Positions 1 through 7,693 of a DNA stretch of 64,000 bases are shown here, piece by piece. This DNA is from Acidimicrobiaceae bacterium. Lineage in GTDB: Bacteria; Actinomycetota; Acidimicrobiia; Acidimicrobiales; Ilumatobacteraceae. The stretch is from contig JADKGZ010000001.1 of NCBI GenBank assembly GCA_016722025.1, positions 558,001 to 622,000 of the forward strand. Reading direction: 5' to 3'. Within the stretch, counting starts at the first letter, position 1. Every line of letters begins with the position of its first letter. Under the pieces are notes generated by a model that was not told the DNA's origin, did not search any database, and was given only the letters and a program-made list of their open reading frames with translations. Both the position numbers and the translations under genes were made by a program.

Positions 1-210
1 GGCCGCCAGGGCGGCGGGCGCTCGTCGCACCGACAGCAACGGTGACGCCAGCGGCGCCGGCAACTGCTGCGGCACCGTCGCCGGAGCAACTGCGACCTTC
101 GCCGGCTGGGCCTTGTCACGTGCGTACAGCGCCAGCCCGGCCAGCGCGGCGGCGGGCACCAGGGCTGCACAGGAGAGCGCCAGCAAGGGGCCGCGGGCGG
201 CGGTGATCAT
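1..210 (-). CDS. dacB: N-terminus of a probable D-alanyl-D-alanine carboxypeptidase (peptidase S13 family), cut by the window edge
   Basis: Only the first 70 codons are inside the window, starting at the ATG whose first base is 210. They encode a short basic start, a hydrophobic signal or anchor segment (about residues 8-29) rich in Ala and Leu, a linker, and the stretch SPLLSVRRAP near residue 60. In actinobacterial PBP4/DacB proteins a segment of this kind (PLLSxRR) lies just before the catalytic domain, which would be off the window. The likely role is trimming peptidoglycan stem peptides outside the membrane. The assignment rests on this short motif and the signal anchor only. Confidence 0.5.
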   Translation of the reverse strand, partial: MITAARGPLLALSCAALVPAAALAGLALYARDKAQPAKVAVAPATVPQQLPAPLASPLLSVRRAPAALAA

Positions 211-296
211 GGGATACGACGATACGACCAAGCTGACGTGACAAACGTTCCATCGGCGGTCATCTTGCGTTCACCGAGCGGCTCGTACCCTGCAGA

Positions 297-2141
297 GTGA
301 TGCAGAGAGCGGCCGACCACGCCGAATTGATCTCCCTTGGTGCGGAGGTGCGCGATCTGCACGCCGCTCTGGTGGCCGCCGAAGCTCAGTGGCACACCGA
401 GATCGAGGCCGCGCACCCCGCACACCGGGCCTCTGCGGCGAACCTGGTGCACTACGTCGAGCTGCGCAGCCACGATGTCCGCGAGCTCCAGGGCCGGCTC
501 GCCGTGCTCGGCATCTCGTCGCTGGGACGATCCGAGCCGCACGTGCTGGCCACCATCGAGTCCGTGCTCAGCGTGCTCGGTCGTTTGTCGGGCGAGCAGC
601 AGTGCACGCACCACCTGGCTGTCAGCTTCAGCGAGGGACAGGACCTGCTGGATCGCAACACCGAACGCCTGCTCGGTGCCCCTCCGGCTTCCCGATCCAC
701 ACGCATCATGGTCACACTGCCGAGCGAAGCTGCCGACCGGCCCGACCTCGTCACTCGGCTGGCGAGCAACGGTATGGACATCGCCCGCGTGAACTGCGCC
801 CACGACGACGAAGCTGCCTGGGCGCGCATGGTGCGCCAGGTGCGCGCGATCACCACACCCGACGGCCGCGCCTGCCGAGTTGCCATGGATCTGGCCGGGC
901 CCAAGCTGCGCACCGGGCCGATCGAGCCGGGGCCGCGGGTGGTGCGCATCGGCCCGCTCCGCGACAGGCTGGGGGCGGTCACCGAGACCGGACGAGCGTG
1001 GCTGACCGCGTCACCTGGCGTCGACCCACCAGCCGAACTGAGCAGCGCCATCGTGGTGCCGATCGATGATCCCGACTGGATCGCCCGCCGGCGGGTCGAC
1101 GACCGTCTGGAACTGGAGGACAGCCGCGGCGCGAAGCGAAGTTGGAAGGTGATCGCCGTGCACGCCGATGGTTGCCTCGCCGCCGTTCGCGCAACCACCT
1201 ACGTGCAGTCCGGCCTGAAGGTCACCTGCCGCAGCACGAAGGTCGACGAAGCCACCACCGTCGGCGAGCTGCCGCGCGTCGAGCTCGCTCACCGCGTCGG
1301 GCGCGGCGACACAGTGGTGCTCACCCGCTCGCTCGCACCGGCACCGCCGACAGGCCTGGGCGAGACGCACTTCATCGGTTGCACGCTGGCCGAGGCCTTC
1401 GGCGCCGTGCTGCCCGGCCAACGAGTCTGGTTCGACGACGGCAAGATCGGCGGGTTCGTCGACAGGGTCGACGCCGACCAGATCTGGGCCACCGTCACCG
1501 ACGTTCGCCCTGGCGGGGCGAACCTCAAGGCGGGCAAGGGGATCAACCTGCCCGACAGCGACCTCCCGCTGTCTGCCCTCACGGCCAAGGACATCGACGA
1601 CTTGTCGTTCGTGACTCGCCACGCCGACATCGTCAACTTCTCCTTCGTGCGCAGTGCCGACGACGTTCGAGCGCTGCAGCAGGAACTGGAACAACGCGGA
1701 GCGCCCCAACTGGGCATCGTGTTGAAGATCGAGAACGTGACTGCGTTCGAGAACCTGCCGACGTTGCTGCTCGCCGCGATGCGCAGTGAAGTCGCAGGGG
1801 TCATGATCGCCCGCGGCGACCTGGCCGTGGAGGTCGGGTTCGAACGTCTGGCCGAGGTGCAGGAGGAGATCATGTGGGCCTGCGAGGCGGCTCACGTGCC
1901 GGTCATCTGGGCAACGCAGGTGCTCGACTCGCTGGCTCGTACCGGGCAGCCCTCGCGCGCCGAAGTCACCGATGCCGCCATGGCAGTCCGTGCCGAGTGC
2001 GTGATGCTGAACAAAGGCCCGCACATCACCGACGCCATCGGCGTGCTCGACTCCATCCTCATTCGGATGCAGTCGCACCAGCACAAGAAGCGGAGCCTGC
2101 TGCGTCGCCTGCGCGCGTGGGACCGGGCCATGCAGGACTGA
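297..2141 (+). CDS. Pyruvate kinase-like protein with N-terminal extension and no C-terminal regulatory domain
   Basis: This 614-residue protein has a helical N-terminal part of about 135 residues that is not found in classical pyruvate kinase, then a TIM barrel interrupted by a B domain. Recognisable pieces are RVNCAHD, MDLAGPKLRTG (phosphate and metal site), DDGKIGG, VLKIENVTAFENL and ARGDLAVEVGFERLAEVQ, followed by ATQVLDSLARTGQPSRAEVTD. The classical MLSGETA segment is replaced by MLNKGPHITDAI, and the chain ends soon after, so the usual allosteric C domain is missing. The MLNKG variant is known from a divergent pyruvate kinase group that includes plant homologues. Catalysis of phosphoenolpyruvate to pyruvate is plausible but unproven. 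GTG at 297 and ATG at 300 are equally possible starts. Confidence 0.75.
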   Translation: MMQRAADHAELISLGAEVRDLHAALVAAEAQWHTEIEAAHPAHRASAANLVHYVELRSHDVRELQGRLAVLGISSLGRSEPHVLATIESVLSVLGRLSGEQQCTHHLAVSFSEGQDLLDRNTERLLGAPPASRSTRIMVTLPSEAADRPDLVTRLASNGMDIARVNCAHDDEAAWARMVRQVRAITTPDGRACRVAMDLAGPKLRTGPIEPGPRVVRIGPLRDRLGAVTETGRAWLTASPGVDPPAELSSAIVVPIDDPDWIARRRVDDRLELEDSRGAKRSWKVIAVHADGCLAAVRATTYVQSGLKVTCRSTKVDEATTVGELPRVELAHRVGRGDTVVLTRSLAPAPPTGLGETHFIGCTLAEAFGAVLPGQRVWFDDGKIGGFVDRVDADQIWATVTDVRPGGANLKAGKGINLPDSDLPLSALTAKDIDDLSFVTRHADIVNFSFVRSADDVRALQQELEQRGAPQLGIVLKIENVTAFENLPTLLLAAMRSEVAGVMIARGDLAVEVGFERLAEVQEEIMWACEAAHVPVIWATQVLDSLARTGQPSRAEVTDAAMAVRAECVMLNKGPHITDAIGVLDSILIRMQSHQHKKRSLLRRLRAWDRAMQD

Positions 2142-2173
2142 GTGTGCTCCGCGGCTACCACTGCCGAAAACGC

Positions 2174-2205
2174 ACACAGGCGCCGCCCGAAGGCGACGCC
2201 TGTGT
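2174..2205 (-). terminator. Intrinsic terminator after rplQ
   Basis: A stem of 14 pairs with one mismatch (ACACAGGCG... against ...CGCCTGTGT) closes a CGAA/TTCG-type loop. On the minus strand it is followed by GCGTTTTCGG, which gives a short U tract. It lies 14 bases beyond the rplQ stop, where the infA-rplQ operon should end. It also sits just after the pyruvate kinase stop on the other strand, so it may act in both directions. Confidence 0.75.
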
Positions 2206-2219
2206 TGCAAAGATGCGAA

Positions 2220-2591
2220 CTAGACGAGCTCGATGCGAGCCATCTGTGCGTTGTCGCCGTGGCGCGGGCCCAGCTTCAAGATGCGCAGGTAGCCACCGTT
2301 GCGCTCGGTGTAGCGAGTGGCGACATCGTTGACCAATTTGTGGGTCATCTCCTTGTCGCCCAAGTAGCCCTGGATCTGGCGAATGCGGTGCACGCGCATC
2401 GGGCCTTCGTCCTGCGCCTTCTTGGCCTTGGTGATCAGCTTCTCGGCAATCGGTCGCAACGCCTTGGCCTTGGCCTCGGTGGTGACGATTGCCTCGGCAG
2501 CGATCAACGACGCGGCCAAGTTGGCCATCATCAGTCTCTGGTGTTGCGAGCTACCGCCAAAGTTACGGGCTCGGTGCGGAGTTGCGGGCAT
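2220..2591 (-). CDS. rplQ: 50S ribosomal protein bL17
   Basis: A 123-residue bL17 of normal bacterial length. The N-terminal RARNFGGSSQHQRLMMANLAASLI corresponds to the family's conserved LGR-xxxHRxALxxNL block, and the central EKLITKAK is also recognisable. It is the last gene of the infA-rplQ operon, 31 bases after rpoA, and is followed by a terminator. bL17 is an early assembly protein of the large subunit near the tunnel exit. The N-terminal conserved Gly-Arg block is slightly diverged compared with other phyla. Confidence 0.95.
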   Translation of the reverse strand: MPATPHRARNFGGSSQHQRLMMANLAASLIAAEAIVTTEAKAKALRPIAEKLITKAKKAQDEGPMRVHRIRQIQGYLGDKEMTHKLVNDVATRYTERNGGYLRILKLGPRHGDNAQMARIELV

Positions 2592-2622
2592 GACAGGTTT
2601 CTCCTCTAACGGCTTCTTGTGC

Positions 2623-3555
2623 TCAGCCGCGCAGCGTCAGGCCGCGCTCGTCGAGCTTCTGCTTCACTTCGTCAAGGCTCTTCTGCCCGAAGTTGGTGAT
2701 GTTCAGCAGGTCGTCTTCGTTCTTGGTGAGCAGCTCGCCCACGGTGTTGATCTGTGCCCGCTTGAGGCAGTTGCGCGGGCGCTCGGACAGATCGAGGTCT
2801 TCGATCGGAAGATCGAGGTCGGGGGAGGTGCTGGCGGTGCTGGCCACTTCGCCCAGCTCGAGGCCCTGTGGCTCGTCGCTGAGGTTGGCGATCAGGTCGA
2901 CCAGCGAACGCAGGGTGGCGCCGGCCGAGGCCAGGGCTTCGCGCGGCGTGATGCTGCCGTCGGTCTCGATGTCGATGACGAGGCGCTCGTAGTTCGTGCT
3001 CTGCTCCACGCGGGTGGGCTCGATCTCGAACATCACGCGGCGCACCGGCGAGAAGATGGCATCGACCGGCACCACACCGATGGTGCGGTTCTGCGAATCG
3101 CGATCGCTCGACAGGTAGCCACGGCCGAGACCGACGGTGAGGTCGACCGCCAGACGGGCCTTGGAGTTGAGCGTTGCGATGTGCAGATCCTTGTTGAGGA
3201 TCTCGATCTCGCTGGGGCACTTGATGTCGCCGGCAGTGATGACGGCGGGGCCACGCACGTCGAGACGCAGCGTGACTTCCTCGTCGGCGCTGGAGGTGAC
3301 CACGACGTCCTTGATGTTGAGGATGATGTCGGTGACGTCCTCGCTCACACCCTGGATGATGTCGAACTCGTGCAACGCATCATCGAAACGCACTGCGGTG
3401 ATGGCTGCACCAGGAATGCTGGAGAGCAGGCACCGGCGCAGTGAGTTGCCGATGGTGTGGCCGAAGCCCGGCTCGAGCGGCCCGACGGCAAAACGCTGCC
3501 GCGCGGGGTGGTCGTCGCCGAGAGCTTCGACGGTGGGGCGCTGAATGACGAGCAT
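2623..3555 (-). CDS. rpoA: RNA polymerase alpha subunit
   Basis: This 310-residue protein has the two-domain layout of alpha. The N-terminal dimerisation domain (to about residue 225) includes EPGFGHTIGNSLRRCLLSSIPG. After an acidic flexible linker comes the C-terminal DNA-binding domain with LSERPRNCLKRAQINTVGELL and the final KLDERGLTLRG. The CTD contacts UP elements and activators. It lies between rpsD (35 bases upstream) and rplQ in the usual alpha-operon order. ATG at 3555 matches the family start (MLVIQRP). Confidence 0.97.
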   Translation of the reverse strand: MLVIQRPTVEALGDDHPARQRFAVGPLEPGFGHTIGNSLRRCLLSSIPGAAITAVRFDDALHEFDIIQGVSEDVTDIILNIKDVVVTSSADEEVTLRLDVRGPAVITAGDIKCPSEIEILNKDLHIATLNSKARLAVDLTVGLGRGYLSSDRDSQNRTIGVVPVDAIFSPVRRVMFEIEPTRVEQSTNYERLVIDIETDGSITPREALASAGATLRSLVDLIANLSDEPQGLELGEVASTASTSPDLDLPIEDLDLSERPRNCLKRAQINTVGELLTKNEDDLLNITNFGQKSLDEVKQKLDERGLTLRG

Positions 3556-3590
3556 GACGATTGCCTCTGGTGCGGGGAAGGTGGCCGGGA

Positions 3591-4208
3591 TTACTTGGAG
3601 TACAGCTCGACGATGAGCGACTCGCGGACGGGAACATCGATGTGCTCGCGTTGGGGCAGGTCGCGAACCGTGACCTGCTTGCCACCGTCGCCCTGCTCGA
3701 GCCAGCCGACCACGTTGCGGTCGAGCACGTCGAGGTTGTGCTGCACGATGATCATCTCGCGGGCCTTGGGCGACAGCGTGAGCACATCGCCCTTCTTCAC
3801 GCGATAGCTACGGATGTCGAGGCGCTTGCCGTTGACCTGGATGAGGCCATGGCTGACGAACTGACCTGCCTGCGGGCGAGTGCTTGCCCAGCCGGCGCGG
3901 TACACGACGTTGTCGAGGCGCTGCTCAAGCAGGCGCAGCAGGTTCTCGCCGGTGGGGCCCTGCAAACGCACGGCTTCCTCGTAGGTGTTGCGGAACTGAC
4001 GCTCGAGGACGCAGTAGATGTACTTCGCCTTCTGCTTCTCCTGCAGCTGGGCCAGGTACTCGCTGGGGTTGCCGCGACGACGCGTGCGACCGTGCGCACC
4101 CGGGGGGAACGGACGACGCTCGAGCGCCTTGCGGCCCTTCTCGTTCTCGTAGATGTTGATGCCCAGGCGACGCGAGATGCGCACCTTGGGGCCGGTGTAA
4201 CGAGCCAT
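3591..4208 (-). CDS. rpsD: 30S ribosomal protein uS4
   Basis: A 205-residue uS4 with N-terminal MARYTGPKVRISRRLG and a C-terminal S4 RNA-binding domain (around GLIQVNGKRLDIRSYRVKKGD). The N-terminal four-cysteine zinc site found in some uS4 proteins is absent, so this is the zinc-free form. uS4 nucleates 16S rRNA 5'-domain assembly and in many bacteria represses the alpha operon translationally. No obvious regulatory pseudoknot was identified here. It is 4 bases downstream of rpsK. Confidence 0.97.
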   Translation of the reverse strand: MARYTGPKVRISRRLGINIYENEKGRKALERRPFPPGAHGRTRRRGNPSEYLAQLQEKQKAKYIYCVLERQFRNTYEEAVRLQGPTGENLLRLLEQRLDNVVYRAGWASTRPQAGQFVSHGLIQVNGKRLDIRSYRVKKGDVLTLSPKAREMIIVQHNLDVLDRNVVGWLEQGDGGKQVTVRDLPQREHIDVPVRESLIVELYSK

Positions 4209-4212
4209 GTGA

Positions 4213-4611
4213 TCAGGTCCTGCGGCGCTTCGGCTGACGGCAGCCGTTGTGGGGTACGGGGGTGACGTCCTTGATCGAGGTGACCTCGATACCGGTGTTC
4301 TGGATGCTGCGAACTGCAGTGTCGCGACCCGAACCCGGGCCCTTCACCTGCACTTCGACGCGCCGCAGACCGTGCTCCATCGCAGCTCGGGCAGCCTTCT
4401 CGGCGGCCATCTGAGCGGCGAACGGGGTGCTCTTGCGCGACCCCTTGAAGCCAACACCGCCGGAGGACGCCCATGAGATGACGTTGCCTTCGGTATCGGT
4501 GATGGAGACGATGGTGTTGTTGAACGAGCTCTTGATGTGAACGACACCATTGGTGACGTTCTTGCGCTCGCGCTTACGAGGGCGGCGACCGCCCGGCTTC
4601 GGCTTCGCCAT
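4213..4611 (-). CDS. rpsK: 30S ribosomal protein uS11
   Basis: A 132-residue uS11. It has the basic N-terminal tail ([15 protein letters not shown]), the core [18 protein letters not shown], and the C-terminal [18 protein letters not shown] that binds 16S rRNA at the platform. Its ATG overlaps the rpsM stop by one base (TAATG on the minus strand), which indicates translational coupling. Confidence 0.97.
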   Translation of the reverse strand: MAKPKPGGRRPRKRERKNVTNGVVHIKSSFNNTIVSITDTEGNVISWASSGGVGFKGSRKSTPFAAQMAAEKAARAAMEHGLRRVEVQVKGPGSGRDTAVRSIQNTGIEVTSIKDVTPVPHNGCRQPKRRRT

Positions 4612-4991
4612 TACTTCCTCACAGCCTTCTTCTTGTTGGCGACGGTCTTCTTCGGGCCCTTACGGGTGCGAGCGTTGGTGTGCGTGCGCTGACCACGCAC
4701 GGGCAGGCCCTTGCGGTGCCGAATGCCCTGATAGCACTGGATCTCGATCTTGCGCTTGATGTCTTGCGCCACGTCGCGGCGCAAGTCGCCTTCGACCGTG
4801 ATGTTGGCATCGACCCAGACGCGGATCTTGTTGATCTCATCTTCGGTGAGGTTGCGAACCCGCTGGTTGGGGTCGAGGCCCGTATCGGAGCAGATGCGCT
4901 GCGCCGTGGGCTTGCCGATACCGAAGATGTAGGTGAGCGAAATTTCCAACCGCTTCTCGCGGGGAATGTCGACGCCGGAAATACGTGCCAT
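4611..4991 (-). CDS. rpsM: 30S ribosomal protein uS13
   Basis: A 126-residue uS13 starting [19 protein letters not shown]. The frame is open for 17 more codons upstream, but the family start and a purine-rich ribosome site (AAAGAGAAGATCGC) before 4991 decide for this ATG. It has the helix-two-turn-helix fold ([14 protein letters not shown]) and a basic tail rich in Lys and Arg that reaches the P-site tRNA. It follows rpmJ by 16 bases. Confidence 0.96.
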   Translation of the reverse strand: MARISGVDIPREKRLEISLTYIFGIGKPTAQRICSDTGLDPNQRVRNLTEDEINKIRVWVDANITVEGDLRRDVAQDIKRKIEIQCYQGIRHRKGLPVRGQRTHTNARTRKGPKKTVANKKKAVRK

Positions 4992-5007
4992 CGTGCGATC
5001 TTCTCTT

Positions 5008-5121
5008 TCAGCCCTGGCGCTGCTTGTGTCGGGGGTTCTCACAGATCACACGCACGCTGCCATGGCGACGGATGACCTTGCACTTCTCACAGATTTTCTT
5101 GACGCTCGGTCGAACCTTCAT
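5008..5121 (-). CDS. rpmJ: 50S ribosomal protein bL36
   Basis: A 37-residue protein starting [15 protein letters not shown]. It carries the complete zinc site Cys11-x2-Cys14-x12-Cys27-x4-His32, so it is the zinc-binding (C+) form. The final residues HKQRQG are typical. Position between infA and rpsM is the standard order. The gene is too short to stand out as an open frame but is unambiguous. Confidence 0.95.
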   Translation of the reverse strand: MKVRPSVKKICEKCKVIRRHGSVRVICENPRHKQRQG

Positions 5122-5185
5122 GGGTGCGTGCTTTCGTGCTGCTCGTTGGACAACGGACGACTTGGAGAAACGGAACTACTGGGAA

Positions 5186-5410
5186 CTACTTGTAGCGATA
5201 CGTGATGCGACCTCGAGTGAGGTCGTAGGGGGTGAGCTCTACCTGCACTTTGTCGCCAGGCAGGATGCGGATGTAGTGCATTCGCATCTTCCCGGAGATG
5301 TGCGCCAGGACCTTGTGGCCATTTTCGAGCTCCACCCGGAACATTGCGTTCGGGAGTGACTCGTTGATCGTGCCTTCCAGCACAATGGCGTCGTCTTTCG
5401 GCTTGGGCAG
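5186..5410 (-). CDS. infA: Translation initiation factor IF-1, apparently with a CTG start
   Basis: The 74 codons encode a complete S1/OB-fold IF-1 with [38 protein letters not shown] and the final [15 protein letters not shown]-1 blocks the A site during initiation. The expected first residues ([10 protein letters not shown]) begin at a CTG codon at 5410, preceded by GAGGAG six bases upstream. No ATG, GTG or TTG lies in frame near it; the closest in-frame TTG codons are more than 60 bases upstream, close to the predicted transcript start. A long in-frame extension back to 5644 would run through the promoter and is rejected. It is the first gene of the infA-rplQ operon. Confidence 0.9.
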   Translation of the reverse strand: MPKPKDDAIVLEGTINESLPNAMFRVELENGHKVLAHISGKMRMHYIRILPGDKVQVELTPYDLTRGRITYRYK

Positions 5411-5498
5411 AACAGCCTCCTCGATCGGTGGGATCAGAACACCCCGGCGAGCTGTGGACGTGACGAAGCACGACAAGGCTCGCAAGGGCCGAGGTGCA

Positions 5499-5527
5499 AT
5501 GCTACCGCCCCGCGCACACCACGCCAA
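5499..5527 (-). promoter_or_regulatory. Probable promoter of the infA-rplQ operon
   Basis: On the minus strand TTGGCG (5522-5527) and TAGCAT (5499-5504) are separated by exactly 17 bases. Transcription would start near 5491 and give a leader of about 80 bases before the infA ribosome site. TAGCAT is a good primary-sigma -10 hexamer for a high-G+C actinobacterium, while TTGGCG is a fair -35. Confidence 0.55.
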
Positions 5528-5645
5528 GCCCGCGCGGCGCGCATCGCGAATACTCGTCTGCGCCCCCAGTAGCTGGCGCGACGTCGCCGGCCGTGACACC
5601 TTGACGCGGGTGACACCTTGCCGGTTGTGTGGCTCACCTACCATC

Positions 5646-5663
5646 TGTTAGGGTCACCTAACA
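5646..5663. promoter_or_regulatory. IdeR/DtxR-like iron box before efeUOB
   Basis: TGTTAGG-GTCA-CCTAACA is a perfect inverted repeat (7+4+7) ending 17 bases before the efeU start codon. The half-site TTAGG/CCTAA is that of the DtxR/IdeR family, whose fuller operator is a 19-base TTAGGTTAG-type palindrome. A related imperfect copy (GGCTCACCTAC) lies just upstream near 5632-5642, which could be part of a second site. Iron-dependent repression of the efe genes would fit known EfeUOB biology. Confidence 0.6.
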
Positions 5664-5680
5664 AATGGTGATGGGAGGCG

Positions 5681-6538
5681 ATGGATGTGTTTGCGAACTT
5701 CTTGATCGGGCTGCGCGAAGGGCTGGAGGCAGCACTGGTCGTCGGCATCCTCGTCGCCTACCTGGTCAAGTCGGGCCATCGCGACCTGCTGCCGCGAGTG
5801 TGGGCGGGCGTCGGCATCGCCGTGGTCGTCTCACTGGCCGCGGGAGCAGCGCTCACCTACGGCCCGCGTGGCCTCAGCTTCGAAGCGCAGGAGGCCATCG
5901 GCGGCGTCCTGTCCATCGTCGCGGTCGGCTTCGTCACCTGGATGATCTTCTGGATGGCACGCACGTCGCGCCAGCTGAAGGGTGAGCTCGAAGGCCGGAT
6001 GAACACGGCCATCATCGCCGGCGGCGCCAGCCTCACCATCCTGGCCACGTTGGCCGTCGGCCGCGAGGGCCTGGAGACCGCGCTGTTCTTGTGGGCCGCA
6101 GCACAGGCCACCGGGAACTCGACGCAGCCGCTCCTCGGGGGTGCGCTCGGCATCGCCACCGCAATCGTGCTCGGTGTCCTCATCTACCGGGGTGCCCTCA
6201 GGCTCGACCTCGGCAAGTTCTTCCGCTGGACGGGTGCCTTCCTCGTGGTCGTCGCAGCCGGCGTCCTGGCCTATGGCGTTCACGACCTGCAGGAGGCGGG
6301 CATCCTGCCCGGCCTCAACAACCTTGCGTTCGACGTCTCCGACACCATCCCGCCCAGCTCGTGGTACGGCACCCTGCTGAAGGGCACGTTCAACTTCTCC
6401 CCGAGCACCACGTGGCTCGAGCTGATCGTGTGGGTGGCGTACCTCGTACCGGTGCTCACGCTCTTCATCCTGTCCGTCCGGCGGCCATACCCCGTCGCCA
6501 GCACTCCCCCATCCATGCCGGCTCACGCCGCACGCTGA
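5681..6538 (+). CDS. efeU: Ferrous/ferric iron permease EfeU (FTR1/OFeT family)
   Basis: A 285-residue polytopic membrane protein with seven predicted membrane segments. It carries the two REGLE iron-binding motifs of the FTR1 family: LREGLEAAL at residues 11-19 in the first helix and GREGLETALF in the fourth. In the EfeUOB system it is the inner-membrane channel for iron. The start ATG is preceded by GGGAGG. The gene is complete, is followed by efeO after 9 bases, and lies just downstream of an iron box. Confidence 0.92.
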   Translation: MDVFANFLIGLREGLEAALVVGILVAYLVKSGHRDLLPRVWAGVGIAVVVSLAAGAALTYGPRGLSFEAQEAIGGVLSIVAVGFVTWMIFWMARTSRQLKGELEGRMNTAIIAGGASLTILATLAVGREGLETALFLWAAAQATGNSTQPLLGGALGIATAIVLGVLIYRGALRLDLGKFFRWTGAFLVVVAAGVLAYGVHDLQEAGILPGLNNLAFDVSDTIPPSSWYGTLLKGTFNFSPSTTWLELIVWVAYLVPVLTLFILSVRRPYPVASTPPSMPAHAAR

Positions 6539-6547
6539 AAGGCAACC

Positions 6548-7693
6548 ATGCGTTCACCCACCCCCATCGTCGCGCTCGCCGGTCTCCTCCTCGTCGGAGC
6601 GGCCTGCACGAAGAACGACACGGATTCAGCAAGCGGCAACGTCAAGGTGCGCAGCACCGACGATGCCTGTGAGGTGAGCGCTGCAGCGGCGCCCAGCGGC
6701 AACGTGGTGTTCGAGGTCACCAACGACGGTTCGGAAGTGACCGAGTTCTACCTGTTGGCCGATGACGGCCTGCGCATCATCGGCGAGGTCGAGAACATCG
6801 GCCCCGGCATCAGCCGCAACCTGGTCGTGCAGGCTGCTCCCGGCGGCTACTTCACGGCCTGCAAGCCAGGCATGGTGGGCGATGGCATTCGTTCCGCCTT
6901 CACCGTCTCGGACTCTGGCCGGGAGGTGGCCACGGGTGACGTGGCCGACCTGATCGCCACCGGTACCGAGCAGTACCGCCTGTACGTGCGCGACCAGGTG
7001 GGCCAGCTCGTTGCCAAGACCCAGCAGTTCGCCGACCTGTACACCGCGGGCAGCGACGACGAAGCCCGTGCGCTCTACGCCGACGCGCGCACCCATTGGG
7101 AGCGCATCGAGCCCGTCGCCGAATCGTTCGGCGATCTCGACCCCAAGCTCGACCTGCGCGAGGCGGACCTGGAGGCCGGCCAGGCGTGGACCGGGTGGCA
7201 CGCGATCGAGAAGGACCTGTGGCCACCCGCCAGCGACTACACCCCGTTCACCGCCGACGAGCGCACCGCACTGGCCGACCTCCTGGTGGTCGACACCACC
7301 GACCTGTCCGCTCGGGTGCAGGAGCTCACCTACGACGCGACGCAGTTGGGCAACGGCGCCAAGGAACTGCTGGACGAGGTGGCCACCGGAAAGGTGACGG
7401 GCGAGGAGGAGATCTGGTCGCACACCGACCTGTGGGACTTCCAGGCCAACGTGGATGGCGCCCGCATCGCGTTCGAGAACCTGCAGCCGGCGTTGGAGAC
7501 GAAGGACCCCGACCTCGCCACCACGCTCACCGAGCGGTTCACCGCCCTGCAGCAGCTGCTCGATCGGCACAGAGACGGCGAGGGCTTCCAGCTCTACACC
7601 GAGCTCTCCACCGCGGAGATCAAGGCACTTGCCGATGCCGTCAACGCGCTCAGCGAACCTCTCGCCGAGCTGACCGCGGCGGTGGTGCTGTGA
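6548..7693 (+). CDS. efeO: Iron uptake lipoprotein EfeO (cupredoxin + imelysin/M75)
   Basis: A 381-residue exported lipoprotein. The signal peptide ends in the lipobox LVGAAC with Cys20 as the lipidation site. Residues about 30-125 form a cupredoxin-like domain, and residues about 140-380 an imelysin (peptidase M75-like) domain with ARTHWERIEPVAESFGDLDP, the HxxE-type motif GWHAIEKDLWP and a long helical bundle. EfeO is thought to collect iron outside the membrane and pass it to EfeU. Its stop overlaps the efeB start (GTGA). Confidence 0.92.
   Translation: MRSPTPIVALAGLLLVGAACTKNDTDSASGNVKVRSTDDACEVSAAAAPSGNVVFEVTNDGSEVTEFYLLADDGLRIIGEVENIGPGISRNLVVQAAPGGYFTACKPGMVGDGIRSAFTVSDSGREVATGDVADLIATGTEQYRLYVRDQVGQLVAKTQQFADLYTAGSDDEARALYADARTHWERIEPVAESFGDLDPKLDLREADLEAGQAWTGWHAIEKDLWPPASDYTPFTADERTALADLLVVDTTDLSARVQELTYDATQLGNGAKELLDEVATGKVTGEEEIWSHTDLWDFQANVDGARIAFENLQPALETKDPDLATTLTERFTALQQLLDRHRDGEGFQLYTELSTAEIKALADAVNALSEPLAELTAAVVL

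Noticed and set aside
2383..3444. Long plus-strand open frames opposite rplQ, rpoA and other ribosomal genes
   Set aside because: They are antisense shadows of high-G+C genes with strong codon bias; their proteins are Ala/Val/Asp- or Arg-rich and show no domain.
5411..5644. A longer IF-1 starting upstream at 5644
   Set aside because: The extra 78 residues are not conserved in IF-1, cross the predicted promoter and contain the iron-box region; the core aligns to the family from the CTG codon.
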